A stretch of 64,000 nt of DNA from Anas platyrhynchos. Its lineage: Eukaryota > Chordata > Aves > Anseriformes > Anatidae. The notes under the pieces are model-generated. The model ran no database searches. It had not been told where the DNA came from and saw nothing but the letters and a program-made list of their open reading frames with translations. Below, piece after piece: positions 1-9,970 of this stretch; position 1 is the stretch's first letter, and every line of letters begins with the position of its first letter. The DNA lies in contig NC_092603.1 in assembly GCF_047663525.1 (NCBI RefSeq), positions 1,632,001-1,696,000 of the forward strand, in the 5' to 3' direction. Made by a program: the position numbers and the translations under genes.

Positions 1-289
1 GGAGAGAACATAACAGAGGGAGAAAGGACAGGTTTGGGGGCACAGGAATAATAAAGACAGAGCTTAGTGTCTGCTCTTTGGGCATGCTCACTTCTCCACA
101 CCCTCCACCCTCCTGCCCCGTATGGAGGGCATCCCCCACTGATGATGGTGGATTCCCCTAAACAGCATAGTTTGGGCACATCTGAAGTGATGCTCCCCAG
201 AGTTGTACCCCAGCAGATTTGCTATTTATCCCACCTAGCTTTTAAAATGGTCTTTCAATAAGGTGCACAGCTTCTTCTTCCCCGTCACT
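1..289. other. No gene recognised
   Basis: I see no domain, splice-bounded exon or repeat family that I can name here. The short open frames in it have no recognisable motif. Confidence 0.5.
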
Positions 290-410
290 GGGGCTATTTA
301 GGAGATACGTGGATATGGCACTAGGAGACGTCGTTTAGTGGTGGGACTCAGGGGGTCATGTTGATGACTCGATGATCCTGAAGGTCTGTTCCTACCTCTT
401 ATGATTCTCA
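290..410 (+). mobile_element. CR1-like LINE 3' tail fragment
   Basis: The stretch resembles the CR1 3' end: a TTTAGTGGTGGGACTC block, a GATGACTCGATGATCCTGAAG block and a final TATGATTCTCA that recalls the CR1 ATTCTATG terminal repeat. It is short and diverged, so the family call rests on the order of these blocks. It is non-coding. Confidence 0.5.
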
Positions 411-780
411 CTGTCTCCTCCTAAATGACCTCGATGGAAGGTTTAAGCCATATTTGGTTGGGGTCAAAAGCCCTGAGTTACAGAGCAGGGCTAGAAGCAC
501 TGTTGGTTTCTTAATGCCTCACTAACAAACTGTTCCCACAGGCAACTTTTCGGTGTATATCACTTTTCTGTAGTATTATCTAGCCAATTATAGATATAAA
601 AATATATAGCAAATGACAGATTCCATAAAAGAGGCAGAAGGAGATCCTTACCACAATCCAGCTTGTGAACATGAAAACCAAAGAAAATTGTGGCACAAGC
701 CAGCACAAAGCTGCTGCAAAGGAGGCAGGAGGAAACCAACATCTTCACATCCACCTTCACTGGGGAGAGATGAACAGCAA
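411..780. other. No gene; faint homology to KRAB-ZNF upstream DNA
   Basis: No coding exon is recognised. About 65 bases around 708-775 (GCTGCAAAGGAGG, AAACCAACATC, CTTCACTGGGGAGAGAT) resemble the stretch at about 22,898-22,966 upstream of zinc-finger unit A. The match is diverged and may be an old shared repeat. Confidence 0.35.
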
Positions 781-806
781 AAATATATATATATATATAT
801 ATATAA
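781..806. repeat. (AT)n microsatellite
   Basis: Uninterrupted AT dinucleotides seen directly. Confidence 0.95.
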
Positions 807-1000
807 ATCAGTTAAATGAGTGTAAAGCTGAGCATGGTGCAAAGAACATCAATATGAAAAGGTTTTCCTAGGGGAAACTTGATTGCGAGAACCTGCAGAA
901 TGAGGCAATAGTTAAAAATTAAAAAATTAAGAAAAAAAAAAAAGACTGAAGGTCAGGTAGCTCCTTCTGTATGGGCACCATTCCCACCTTTCCAAGGGAA

Positions 1001-1001
1001 A

Positions 1002-1032
<31 letters not shown>

Positions 1033-1034
1033 TT
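1001..1034. repeat. A-run followed by (TA)n microsatellite
   Basis: A poly-A run passes into TA dinucleotides, seen directly. Confidence 0.95.
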
Positions 1035-2639
1035 TTGGTGTCCATGATGTTCCTGGTCCTGCAGACAGGGCACTGCTGACACATCTCTGCAAGGGCTCAG
1101 CCTCCCTTGGAAGGGAGTTTTTTTTGGGGGGAAAAAAAGACATTTTCTCCAGTCTGTGATGCTCCTTAGAACAAGGGGGAAAACCTGGAATTGAAATACT
1201 CTTTAAGAGGGTGGGGGATACAGAGAGAAAAAAGCCTTCTTCTTGCTTCTGTATGTCTCCAGGATGTGGTGACACCAGGTAAATCTGCAAAATAGGGGTC
1301 ACATTTTTTTGGGGGGAGGGGGGCACCCAGAAGGAGAGTGACCCATGATGGATGCCACAGGTGGGGACCTAATTGGCTGCAGCTTGAAAATAACTCATCC
1401 CAGATTCAGGCCCAGCTGGGGTCCTGTATTGCTAGGGATCCCCAAGCCCCCCATAGTTTCTTGACCTCCCCCCTCCCCCCAATCCTACATAGGAAACAGG
1501 GGGTACTCCAAACCCCAGGACCCTGCCATACCTCTCCTGAACCCATCCAGATCGCTGCTCCCCAGGGTGGAGGAAGCATCGCAGCTTGGTACCGCAGCCC
1601 TGCCCCGCTTTCAGCTTGCTGGGGGCTAAGAAGGGGGGGTGGGGTGGGTCAGAAAACCCCCGAGGCTGTGAGGACATAGGCAAGCTCCTGCCAGCTTCCC
1701 CAGCTCACCAAAATCACCCTCTGCTTCCTACTTTCTGAGCACAAAGGGTGGAGCTGAACCCGAGAGCCGGAAACCCATGGCTTGCATGGGAGCCTCAGAG
1801 ATACCCTCCCAAGGTCAAAACTGAAACCTCTGAGCTCAAACTGACTCTTCTGCATCCAGACCCCTTCCAGAGCATCATTTCTGCCCACCCGACCCAGCAG
1901 AGTGGAGGCAAATCCTGCCGCGGTGCAGGGGCATCCTTCAAGGCAATTACTCATTGGGGTGCCTGTTGCACCTCAAAGCCTTCATGCTGCAGGGTGTACA
2001 TTACTCCCACTCCCAGCGCATGCTGAAACTACGGAGATTGCATTTAGGAGCAAAAAGCAAGCAAGGCTTTATATATATATTTTTTTATAAATATATGTTT
2101 GCAGCTATGATTTTTAATGCTTCTTTAAAAAATTAATTATTTTTCTCCCCCATATGCCCTCTCCTATTGCAGGCATCACCTTTGCAAACATCTTTGCTGC
2201 TCGCATTGCTCCTTCCCCAGAGCATGAGGCATACACAGACACAGGCTGTGGTTTCGTTTTGGGGCAGCAGGCAACAGAAAGCATTTAAAAGCAGTGACGA
2301 GTTCAAAATAACAGCAGATAGCAGGGGACTAGCTCTGAGCTCCTGCTAAAGCAAACACACATGCAGAAAAGGGCACGAGTCCAAGCACAGCCAGCTGCTC
2401 CAAATGATTTGAACTATCTGAACAAACCTTCCCTGTTACCTGCCCTCGTGCTTCATGCAAGAAATTGGGAAAATGCCACTCCAGGAGGCTTAAATTCTTA
2501 CAGCCAGCCGAAGCAAATGGTAGTTTCATTTCTCACGTCAGCCTTCCCTCGTTTGCTTGCTTTGCTTTCATCCACACTTCTGTCTCTGTTTAATCTCAGC
2601 CAAGCAAGGCTCGGTGCCTGCCAGCTGCTCTGATCAAAG
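1035..2639. other. No gene recognised
   Basis: Unique-looking DNA with short open frames on both strands, none with a recognisable domain or consistent splice-site context. An AT-rich patch lies at about 2,068-2,145. Confidence 0.5.
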
Positions 2640-2875
2640 CATCAGGCAAAGAGCACATCCAAGGTGTGGCATACTTAGGATGGGTGATGAGGTTGTGTGC
2701 CAAGCTTGCCTTCCCCCAGGAGCAAGCACTCCTCTGTAAAAGCTTTCAGATAGGGTTTTCTGCTTGCAGATCATCTCCAAGAGCCACAGAACTGATTTCC
2801 CGAGCCTCATATCAGATTAATCAGCAGGCTCAAAAAGTGCCGGAAGGGAAATAAATGCACCAAGACACATATAGC
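2640..2875. repeat. Diverged copy of the ZNF-unit 3' flank
   Basis: Blocks here recur in the same order near the zinc-finger cluster. The GGTTGTGTGCCAAGCTTGC and CCCCAGGAGCAAGCACT blocks match 13,974-14,010. The CTGCTTGCAG, CTCCAAGAGCC, ATCAGATTAATCAG and GGCTCA blocks match 13,115-13,200. Divergence is visibly much higher than among units A-F, so this looks like a relic of an older duplication. It is non-coding. Confidence 0.45.
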
Positions 2876-3186
2876 ATTTCTGCATTGCTGATCTCCTCTT
2901 GTTTTTCACCCTTAGCTCCATCTTCTCCTGTATTTGGGGCTGCAGCCCACCTCCACCTTCTATATAACATCAGATTTTGGATGAGGGCTCAGAGCCCTCT
3001 GTGCATTGCAGGAAAGAGTTTCCCTTTGCTACCTCCTATTTAGCAGTATCCTAAGTGTCCTATAATCCCCTCCCCCAGGTCAGCAAGGATTCAGGCTAAG
3101 AGCAAGGGATGAAAGGAGCTGCTGGATTAGCAAATGGAGGAGATCGAATCATGACCCATCCCAGGCAGCCACGCAGCAGGAAGATG
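2876..3186. other. No gene recognised
   Basis: No motif, exon or named repeat family seen. Confidence 0.5.
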
Positions 3187-3255
3187 CTGTGGTGGTTCCG
3201 CTCAAGTGAGCAGCCAAGCTCCACCACAACCGCTCTCTCACTCCCCCTCCTACAG
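3187..3255 (-). mobile_element. ERVL-type LTR end fragment
   Basis: The stretch beginning TGTGGTGGTTCCGCTC and containing CTCTCTCACTCCCCCTCC matches, with divergence, the outer end of the LTR at 7,302 and the reverse complement of the right end of the solo LTR at 53,160-53,725. Only the terminal piece is recognisable. Confidence 0.4.
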
Positions 3256-4129
3256 ATGCCTGCAGCTATCACAGAGCCTCAGACCTCAGATAAACCAGAA
3301 AATTCTCTTTGGGAGCAGAGGAACCAGCATATCCTCTTTGAAGCTGAGGAGGAACCAGAATATTTTGTTATTCCTGAAAGCTCTTGAGCGTGGGGATTTC
3401 CTGTGGTGCCGGAAACCTCATGCACTGCAGCAAGTGCTTTGCACACATCCTCATGCCTGCCACTGGGGCAGTGAAAATGCACAGCCAAAAGTGATGCATT
3501 AACACCTAGGTGACACTTTTGCAGAGAATAATGCTGGGATGCATATGCACATGTGCTTCTATGAGTGCCTGGGGTCACCCATGTGTATGTGCACAACCCA
3601 GGAGCTACAAATATTAGGGATGCAGCCAATTTGGGTCTCCTGCACACGCCAAAACCTCACACTCCTGCTGTCCCCAAAAACACCTTCCTGTTCTTTTGGG
3701 GATGCTGCTCATGGCGGACCTCAGGGGTGGTGCACTGGGATCCAGCTGGGGTGGAGTTAATTATCTTCCAGCAGCCCCATGGTGCTGTGCTGGGGTAATT
3801 CAGTGCTGATAATGCGTGGATAGGCTGTTTGCACTGTGTCAAGGTCTCCTTTGATTCTCATTTAAACAAGGGGATGCAAGCAGGCTTGAGCTAACCACAG
3901 AAGTATCATTCTCAGCTTTTAAACAGAGAGGAGGAGGTTTAGAGGGGCAAAGTTTGCTTGAGAGCTGCCCAGGCACACATCTACCCATGGGAAGCGGTGA
4001 GTGGCCTTTGCAACAGTTTTCTTCTGCCTTTTTTTTTTTTCCTAGTTTCTTTAATTTCTTTCTTCTGCTTCTCCTTTCCTTATGGAGCTATTTTTATCTT
4101 GGCCCCGGGTGGGATGCGGTCAATCTGCT
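3256..4129. other. No gene recognised
   Basis: No recognisable coding exon. A pyrimidine-rich run occurs at about 4,028-4,080. Confidence 0.5.
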
Positions 4130-4275
4130 GTGGGGGGAGGAGGGGTAGTGGAGGAGGAGGAGGAAGGAAGAGAAAGAGGAGGAGTGGGACAGAGTGGAGG
4201 TGGGGGAGGAGGAGAAGAGGAGGAGGAAGAGGAGGAGAAAAGGGGGATGGAGGTGTAGGAGGAGGAGCCGCCTGG
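4130..4275. repeat. GGA/GAA purine-rich simple repeat
   Basis: Strongly purine-biased imperfect GGA and GAGGA repeats on the plus strand. They produce long spurious open frames on both strands (poly-Arg/Gly/Glu on one, poly-Pro/Ser on the other). Such polypurine tracts can form triplexes; that is a general property and not shown here. Confidence 0.9.
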
Positions 4276-4639
4276 GAGGTGGGCAGCAGAGAGCCCCCAC
4301 TGAGCACCCCAGGACCTCCAGAGCCCAGACCCAGCTCCCTGCAGCCCACAAATCCCCTGAAGCTGAAGGTGGGAGCCCAGCAGCACGCATGCTTCCTCCC
4401 ATAAGGTCTTCTCTCCCAGATGGGGAGGAAGAGGAGGCACTGGCTAGAAGCCCCTCGGGCAGATGGATAGTGGGGGGGGGGGGGACGGGGATGATGGAGC
4501 CTCAACCCCAAGGCACTGCCCATCGTTGTCACTGCTCCTTGCTGCGGTGGCACCACCCGGGGCTGAAGGGCAGTCTGGATTTGGGAGCAGGAGTCCTAAA
4601 GGTGCTCGGGATGACTCACGGAAATCTGACTCCACAATC
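4276..4639. other. No gene; 13-base G run
   Basis: GC-rich DNA with an uninterrupted run of G at 4,472-4,484. No domain or exon is recognised. Confidence 0.6.
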
Positions 4640-5180
4640 AGTAAGATTATAAAGTAGGTATATTTATTCAGCGCTGGGTGGCATGGAGGGTAGTCCCACC
4701 AAAGTTGTGTGCCCCTAACATGGCAACTTGCTTTGGTTATAAGCAGTAAGTATTTACATATGCATGAGGTTTCCCAGGATGCCTATACATATTCATAACC
4801 TGTCCCCGCTTAGTATTAAAATTAGCTCCAAGAAGTCATTTCCATAAACTCCTACCCTCTGCGCTTGCTCGGTGCCTTCTGGTGGTGGGTGCTGAGGGTC
4901 ATGAGGATGAAGTAAGATGTCTTCATCAGGGTTGAACTTTTCACCTCATCTTGCACACGCTCTCTGAGCCCTTGGTCACAATCTGGGCCATAAGGTTGGT
5001 TTGGTCCAGTACTCCAGATCTGAGGGGCTCCTGTTATCTTGAGGCCTTGCATGTTTGACGTCCTTTTTTAAGAACAGTCCTCCTTATCTCTGAGCCCTTG
5101 GCCACAGTCTGAACTATAAGGCTGGTTTGATCAGGTTCTTGGGGTCCCAGGAGCTCCTGTTATCTGGAGGCCTAAGCGCA
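4640..5180 (-). mobile_element. ERV LTR-like fragment with internal tandem duplication
   Basis: Read on the minus strand it has an AATAAATATACC polyadenylation-type signal next to CACCCAGCGCTG, a block shared with the LTRs at 19,881, 27,767 and 54,422. This suggests the R region of a related avian LTR. The upstream (U3-like) part holds two diverged copies of a roughly 90-base segment (4,963-5,048 and 5,085-5,176), both with GAGCCCTTGG and CTCCTGTTATCT. Neither boundary is exact. Confidence 0.5.
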
Positions 5181-5330
5181 GCACAGGCACATGTAGCACA
5201 TATTAAGCAATGAGTGTTGCCTACATATCCATTCTTAATCAATCGCTCTCTAATTTCTAATCCCATGTTTCAGGGATCTGCAGCTAAACTTTGTGGGATG
5301 GGGTTCTTGCATCTCTGTCTTTGTTCCTAC

Positions 5331-5762
5331 AGCTGACGACAGCCCGGAGGATGAGAAGGGGGAAAAAACAGAGACACCGAACGGAGCTGAGATACATTCG
5401 GGATGATCCAAGGGGAACTCAGCCCAGAAGGCAAACTCAACACTACACTGTCAACCACAGGAAAGCTCCAAGGAACCACGTGGAGAAGTGAGGCCGGAGC
5501 CCCATGGCCGCTGGTTGCTGAGGACAGGTGGAAGCCTGAAAGGCTGCTGAGGGGATCCCACAGTGGGGAGAACCTACAGCAGCAGTGAGGCCAGAAGGCC
5601 AGGAGGCCAGGAGGCACGGCATACAGAGCCTCCTATGGGTGTGCACACTGTGGGAAGACCTTCAGCATGAGATCGTTCCTCGTCCCCCACCAGAGAATCT
5701 ACACTGGGGAGAAGACCTTCACGTGACACAAGTGCAGCCACTACTTTCGGCCTACTGTGAGG
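5331..5762 (+). pseudogene. Decayed C2H2 zinc-finger terminal exon
   Basis: A plausible splice acceptor (TTTGTTCCTACAG) precedes the region. The first frame reads as an acidic, charged linker (start DDSPEDEKGEK) and then meets an in-frame TGA. At 5,624-5,710 there is one finger-like segment, [21 protein letters not shown], in which the second zinc-binding histidine is replaced by tyrosine. It is followed by a TGEK-type linker, a stop codon and a partial HKCSHYF. Stops, a lost ligand and frame breaks mark it as dead. The finger consensus (CGKTF, HQRI, TGEKTF) differs from the CPDCEKSF style of the cluster further right, so it is a relic of a different or much older ZNF gene. Confidence 0.75.
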
Positions 5763-5766
5763 CCGC

Positions 5767-6135
5767 TAGAATCCACTAGATTCCAGGAAGAGTCCTTATT
5801 TTGCCTCGAGGGTGCAAGAGGAGGCTCATACGGTATCCTAGAGTGTCCTCGGAGGACTCTAGGGCATCCTAGAATACACTGGGGGTCACTGGGAGGCTTT
5901 CCGGGGAAGCTAGAGGGCACTGGGTGGCACTGGTAGACCTGCAGATGATCTAAAGTGCAGGGGAGGACCACAGGCGCCCTCCAGTGTGCGCGAGAGTGCA
6001 CTAGAGAGCCCTGCGAGGCCTCCAGAGGCCATTAGATTCCTGGAAGTGTCTTTATTTTGCCTCGAAGGTGCAAGAGGAGGCTCTGTAGGACATCCTAGAG
6101 TGCCTTGGAAGGCCTCTAGGGCATCCACTGCTCTT
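5767..6135. repeat. Degenerate tandem repeat, about 253-bp period
   Basis: Two related blocks, about 5,767-5,875 and 6,020-6,130, share AGATTCC, TTATTTTGCCTCGA, GGTGCAAGAGGAGGCTC, ATCCTAGAGTG and CTCTAGGGCATCC. Between them are diverged short CTAGAG-type motifs. The order suggests a decayed minisatellite or a duplicated satellite-like unit. Confidence 0.7.
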
Positions 6136-6218
6136 CGTCTGGGGTTGGTGTTGGGTGAGGTTTTGAACGACCATAAGTAACTACATGATTCCCAGAACTA
6201 CAGTGGGAGAAAGGCAAC

Positions 6219-6234
6219 TATATATATATATACA

Positions 6235-6278
<44 letters not shown>
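6219..6278. repeat. (TA)n microsatellite
   Basis: TA dinucleotides with a single ACATGCA interruption, seen directly. Confidence 0.95.
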
Positions 6279-6279
<1 letters not shown>

Positions 6280-6474
6280 CCAGCTAAAGCATGACATGGT
6301 TCTTGCCTCCTCTCACAGTGGACTAGGAGGTGTGAAGGAGGCCGGGGAACATGTGAGCAGGGTACAGCCACTGTCCAGCTCTGGCCACCAGCTGTACCTG
6401 GCATGAGGGCCTGCAGTCTTTCCCCTGCAGACACTTGGAACCAGCAGGAGGGCTGGCCACCAGCTGCTTAGATT

Positions 6475-6805
6475 CACTTCGCTTTTCTTTGTTTTTCCTT
6501 GCTCTGCTTTGCTTTGTTCTTCCCGGCACAGTTTTGCTTTTCCTTGTCTGCTTTCCTTTGCTGTTCTTGCCCCTGCTTTGCTCTTCTTTGCCTCAAATTG
6601 CTTTGCTTTGATATGTGTGCTTTGTCTTTCCTGGCAATGCTTTGCTTTTCCTTGTGCTACTTTCCTTTGCTTTGCCTTGCTCTGCTTTGTCTTCCCTGGC
6701 CCTGCTTTGTTTTGCTTTTCCTGGCTCCGATTTGCCTTTCCTGGCCCTGCTTTCCTTGGTTTTCTTGGCTCGGCTTTGCTTTGTTTTCCTTTGCTTTTCC
6801 TGTGA
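6475..6805. repeat. Degenerate (CTTTG)n minisatellite
   Basis: About 330 bases of imperfect CTTTG, CTTTTCCTTG and CCTGG motifs. Strand asymmetry leaves no stops, which creates long artificial frames (Lys/Ala/Gln-rich on the minus strand, Leu/Phe/Cys-rich on the plus strand). I do not treat these as genes. Confidence 0.85.
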
Positions 6806-6814
6806 CACACAGAA

Positions 6815-7300
6815 ACAAATTTTACAACTCAAGGAGAGTTATAAAGCAGGTATGTTTATTGCAGCACTGGGTGCAAGGGGGATCACTCCTCCTAACTTGC
6901 ACACCAAGGGTTACTACCAGGGTGCTTATATTGATGAGATATATACATATTCATTTCATTTCCCCCCCGCCCCACCCCACCCCACACACATGTAAGTCTC
7001 TTGTATGTTCATTACGTATCCAAAGAATTATTAACATAGGTTCCCGCCCCTATTTGCATGCACGCTAGAGTCCTCGGGTGGTCATCCAGCATACTCTGGT
7101 GGTCTTTTGATAAAGGCCAGAAGTCTTCCTCGCTGCTAAACTTTTGACCCTTCCTGTCATTTACAGACTTCAGCAGTCCAGGTCAGTTCTTGCTGGTTAC
7201 CTTTAGGGTCATCCTGTCCTTGTGGTCAGTATACAACATACTTCCTCTTTCAATCCTGTCCTTGTGGTTGATTTACAAAATACATCTGTGTTAGTTTGTG
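6815..7300 (-). mobile_element. ERV LTR-like fragment
   Basis: The minus strand shows AATAAACATACCTGC next to CACCCAGTGCTGC. This is the same R-region arrangement as the LTR-like piece at 4,640, followed by AT-rich U3-like sequence. It ends against another LTR fragment at 7,302. A C-rich CCCCACCCCA tract lies at 6,961-6,985. Confidence 0.5.
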
Positions 7301-7301
7301 G

Positions 7302-7745
7302 TGGTTTTACTCGGGTGGGCAGCTGAGTTCCACCAAGGCCGCTCTCTCACTCCCATTCATCAAAGAGGAAGGGGGAGAAAATAGGACACAAAGAGCTCAA
7401 AGTTTGAGATAAGGATGATTTAATTAAAGGGAAAAGGGAGTGGTAAAAAAAAAAGGGGAGGGAAAAAAAAAAAAAAAAGCAAAGGCAGCACAGAAGCACA
7501 AAGAAAGAAAAGTAATTACTCTCTACTTCCCATCAGTGAGTGATGTGCAGCCACGTCCTGGGAAGCTGGGCCTCAATATGCATAGCGGTTGTTCAGGAGA
7601 ACAGACGCTTCCACAACAAGAGCCCCCCCCCCCTCCCCTTCCCCTTTCCCACTTTTTATTGCTGTGTGACATTATATGGCATGGAATACCCCTGTGGTAG
7701 GTTTAGGTCAGCTGCCCTGGTGATGTCCTCTCCCCATCATCTCTG
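7302..7745 (-). mobile_element. ERVL-type LTR, minus strand, 3' half degraded
   Basis: It starts TGTGGTGGTTTTACTCG with CGCTCTCTCACTCCC and ends near ATGGCATGGAATACCCC and GGTCAGCTGCCCTGG. These blocks are the reverse complement of the solo LTR at 53,160-53,725, which has GGTATTCCAT and GTGACCCAAACT at corresponding positions. Internal poly-A and poly-C runs (7,445-7,478, 7,622-7,640) show decay. The far end is not clear. Confidence 0.6.
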
Positions 7746-7784
7746 AAGTCTCTTTTACTGCACATCTGCAAGGGTAGGGCGTCC

Positions 7785-8110
7785 TGCAAACCCCCCTGCT
7801 CCAGGTAGAACCCAGCTGTCCAGTGCCCCACATCTCTCCACAGTTCTTCTCGCACTTTTCTCATGTTCCTCATTCCCAGCGTCCATCTACCTGGGGTCTC
7901 CTGTACCAGGCATGCCATTCCCACTGTCCATTGTGGCAGTATCCCTGACACCCCCATGCCTGGCAGGTCAGGAGGAAAGTGAGAATGCACCAGAGAGCAG
8001 CTTGAGGAGAGGGCCTGAGCCTCCAATTATTTCAGGGTGCTCCGTGGCTCTTTGCCAGGGGGACCCTTCCTCTTCCAGCTCTCTCATCCTCTCTTCACAG
8101 GAGAGATGAG
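7785..8110. repeat. Inverted duplication, left arm
   Basis: About 330 bases, from CCTGCTCCAGGTAGAACCC to GAGAGATGAGGAGGTTAAAG, are repeated in reverse complement at about 12,135-12,455 with only scattered differences. Both arms continue into a CR1 3' tail on the outer side. The LTB4-receptor-like gene lies between the arms. I do not recognise the arm sequence as a gene. Confidence 0.8.
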
Positions 8111-8185
8111 GAGGTTAAAGATTTAAAGGTATGACTAGATGATCTTATAGGTCTTTTTCAACCTGAATGATTCTGGGATTCTGTG
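8108..8185 (+). mobile_element. CR1 3' terminal fragment
   Basis: ATGACTAGATGATCTTATAG, TTTTTCAACCTGAATG and ATTCTGGGATTCTGTG match the CR1 3' end with its ATTCTATG-type terminal repeat. It is fused to the inverted-duplication arm. Confidence 0.75.
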
Positions 8186-8848
8186 TTCCAGTCCCAGCAT
8201 TTTGCTCCAGCATTGCTGGCTCCTCTTTCACTTGGTTTCCACCAGGACCCCCAGGGCCTTTGCAGAGCTCCTTTCCATCTGGGTGGCCCCCAGCATATCC
8301 TGGTGCCTGGGGTTGTTCCTCCCAGCACAACCAAGCACAACCTAAGACCTCCCCAGCTATCCCAAGATCTCCCTGTGACCCCCCCCAAGAGCCCATTTTG
8401 GGGTATTTGACCCCTGCCAGCACTCCCCACAAGCACACACACAGTGCCCCCCCCCCCTCCACACACACACTGTATCTCCACCCATGTCACTTGTCTACAC
8501 CTACGCAGGTTCCCCTGCCCTGGATGCCTGGGTCCCTTCCTGGATGCTAGCACAGATGGATGGATGGATGGACGGACACAGACGCATGGCATGCATTGGC
8601 AAATTTTGCATCATCCCAGAGGCCCCCTTGAACATCCCAAATTGTTTTCTTTCTTGTTCATCCCTCTTTTATTGGTTACAGTCCTGCCCAGGCCTCACCA
8701 GGACCATGGGGTGAGGGGAGTGATGAAGACATGGAAGGAGGGAGGGAGCAATGGTTGGAAAGAGAGAAGGAGAGAGGCATGAACAGAGGGAGGGGTTTGT
8801 GTTAGGGCCACCACAAAATCCATCTCCTCTCCACAGCCTTCTCCACCA
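8186..8848. other. No gene; C-rich DNA with a short GGAT repeat
   Basis: This stretch is downstream of the receptor gene on the minus strand. It contains a C run (8,444-8,460) and a short GGAT tetranucleotide repeat (about 8,554-8,577). No exon is recognised. Part may be 3' UTR of the receptor. Confidence 0.5.
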
Positions 8849-9958
8849 TCATGCCCTTCCTATCCCACTGTCCCCTGTCTCTGTGTCCTCCACTACTGTC
8901 CCCACATCCCCCATCCCCATGATTTCCACTGCTGCTCCCCCATCCCCTGTCCCTGTGTCCTCCACTGTCACATCCTGGCACCCCTTTTCCTTGTCTTTCT
9001 GTGTGGTCCTTGCCTGGTGGGTGGCCCTGGCCGTGGTCTTACGGGAGCTGTGGAAAACCGTGGAGCCCTCCAGAAGCCGGGGCAGGAGAGCAGTCCCAGC
9101 AGTGTGGCACAGCCCCCGGCCAGCACAGGCGTAGAGCAGGGGGTTTAAGGCACTGCTGAGGAAGGCCAGGGCAGTGGCTGGTGGGCGGATGGCCCTGGCG
9201 ACCCTGTTCAGGGGCTCATTGCCCTTCTGCAGCTTTGCCACCACCTCCAGCAGGCTGGCGATGTGGTAGGGTCCCCAGGTGACAGCGAAGGCGACCACCA
9301 CAGCGGCCACAAGCCCCAGCGTGCGGCCCCGCCGTGCCAGTCGTGTGCGCCGCAGCCGCTGCAGCAACAGCCCATAGCCAGCAGCCACAGCAGTCAGTGG
9401 CAGGGCCCAGCCCAGCCCTGTCTCCAGCAGGTTGTGAGTCACCAGCCAAGCAGTGGAGCTGTGTTTCCGCTTGCAGTGCCCATCCTCCACATGCCGGAAG
9501 GCGATAGAGGGAGTAGCCAGTATCAACGCCACCAGCCAGGTGACTGCCGCGGCCCCATGGGCCAGTTGGGCAGCGCGGTCACCCACCACTACTGCCGCCG
9601 ATGGCCGGGACACCACCAGGCAGCGGTGCAGGCCAAGCAGGGCGATGAGGAAGACGCTGGCATACATGGCGGCAGCACAGATGTAGTTGCAGCCACGGCA
9701 AGCAGCCAGGCCCAGGTCCCAGCGACCGGTGCTCAGGAAGCGGATATAGACAGGGCCGGTTAGGAGGGTGGCCACATCGGCCAGAGCCAGGTGGAACACC
9801 AGCAGCATGGGGATGCCACGGCGACGGGTGGCTGCGCAGCTCCACAACACAAGGGCATTCCCTGGCAGCCCTATGACCATCGCTGCGGACAGGAGGGTCA
9901 GTCCCACTGCTGCGCTGGGGATGGGGGTGGCTGTCCCATTGGAGGAGGGTGTGGACAT
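8849..9958 (-). CDS. LTB4R: Leukotriene B4 receptor-like class A GPCR
   Basis: A seven-transmembrane receptor of 369 aa, start Met at 9,958. I prefer this ATG to one 51 codons upstream because a splice acceptor (CCATCCCCACAG) ends at 9,970, just before it, and it begins a short N-terminus with an N-glycosylation site (N7). Visible class A marks are GN in TM1 (N34), LALAD in TM2 (D61), C87 at the top of TM3 paired with C162 in loop 2, WGPYH in TM6 (W228, P230) and NPLLY in TM7 (272-276). The TM3 DRY motif reads HRC, keeping the key Arg112. The MYAS segment in TM3, the ALAFLSS/NPLLYACAG segment and the LLEGS motif after TM7 are typical of the BLT1/BLT2 family, which bind leukotriene B4 or related lipids at the plasma membrane and signal through Gi. 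The C-tail is long, low in complexity and rich in Thr, Gly and Glu. BLT1 versus BLT2 orthology is not resolved. Confidence 0.87.
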   Translation of the reverse strand: MSTPSSNGTATPIPSAAVGLTLLSAAMVIGLPGNALVLWSCAATRRRGIPMLLVFHLALADVATLLTGPVYIRFLSTGRWDLGLAACRGCNYICAAAMYASVFLIALLGLHRCLVVSRPSAAVVVGDRAAQLAHGAAAVTWLVALILATPSIAFRHVEDGHCKRKHSSTAWLVTHNLLETGLGWALPLTAVAAGYGLLLQRLRRTRLARRGRTLGLVAAVVVAFAVTWGPYHIASLLEVVAKLQKGNEPLNRVARAIRPPATALAFLSSALNPLLYACAGRGLCHTAGTALLPRLLEGSTVFHSSRKTTARATHQARTTQKDKEKGCQDVTVEDTGTGDGGAAVEIMGMGDVGTVVEDTETGDSGIGRA

Positions 9959-9970
9959 TGCAGTGGGAGC

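Noticed and set aside
4080-4652. Overlapping frames of 102-158 codons on both strands
   Set aside because: Generated by the GGA-rich tract; no domain, no splice context.
6313-7068. Open frames of 165-189 codons on both strands
   Set aside because: Produced by the CTTTG minisatellite, which lacks stop codons; composition is Lys/Ala/Gln or Leu/Phe/Cys only.
8555-8577. GGAT tetranucleotide repeat as a regulatory element
   Set aside because: Short simple repeat with no supporting context.
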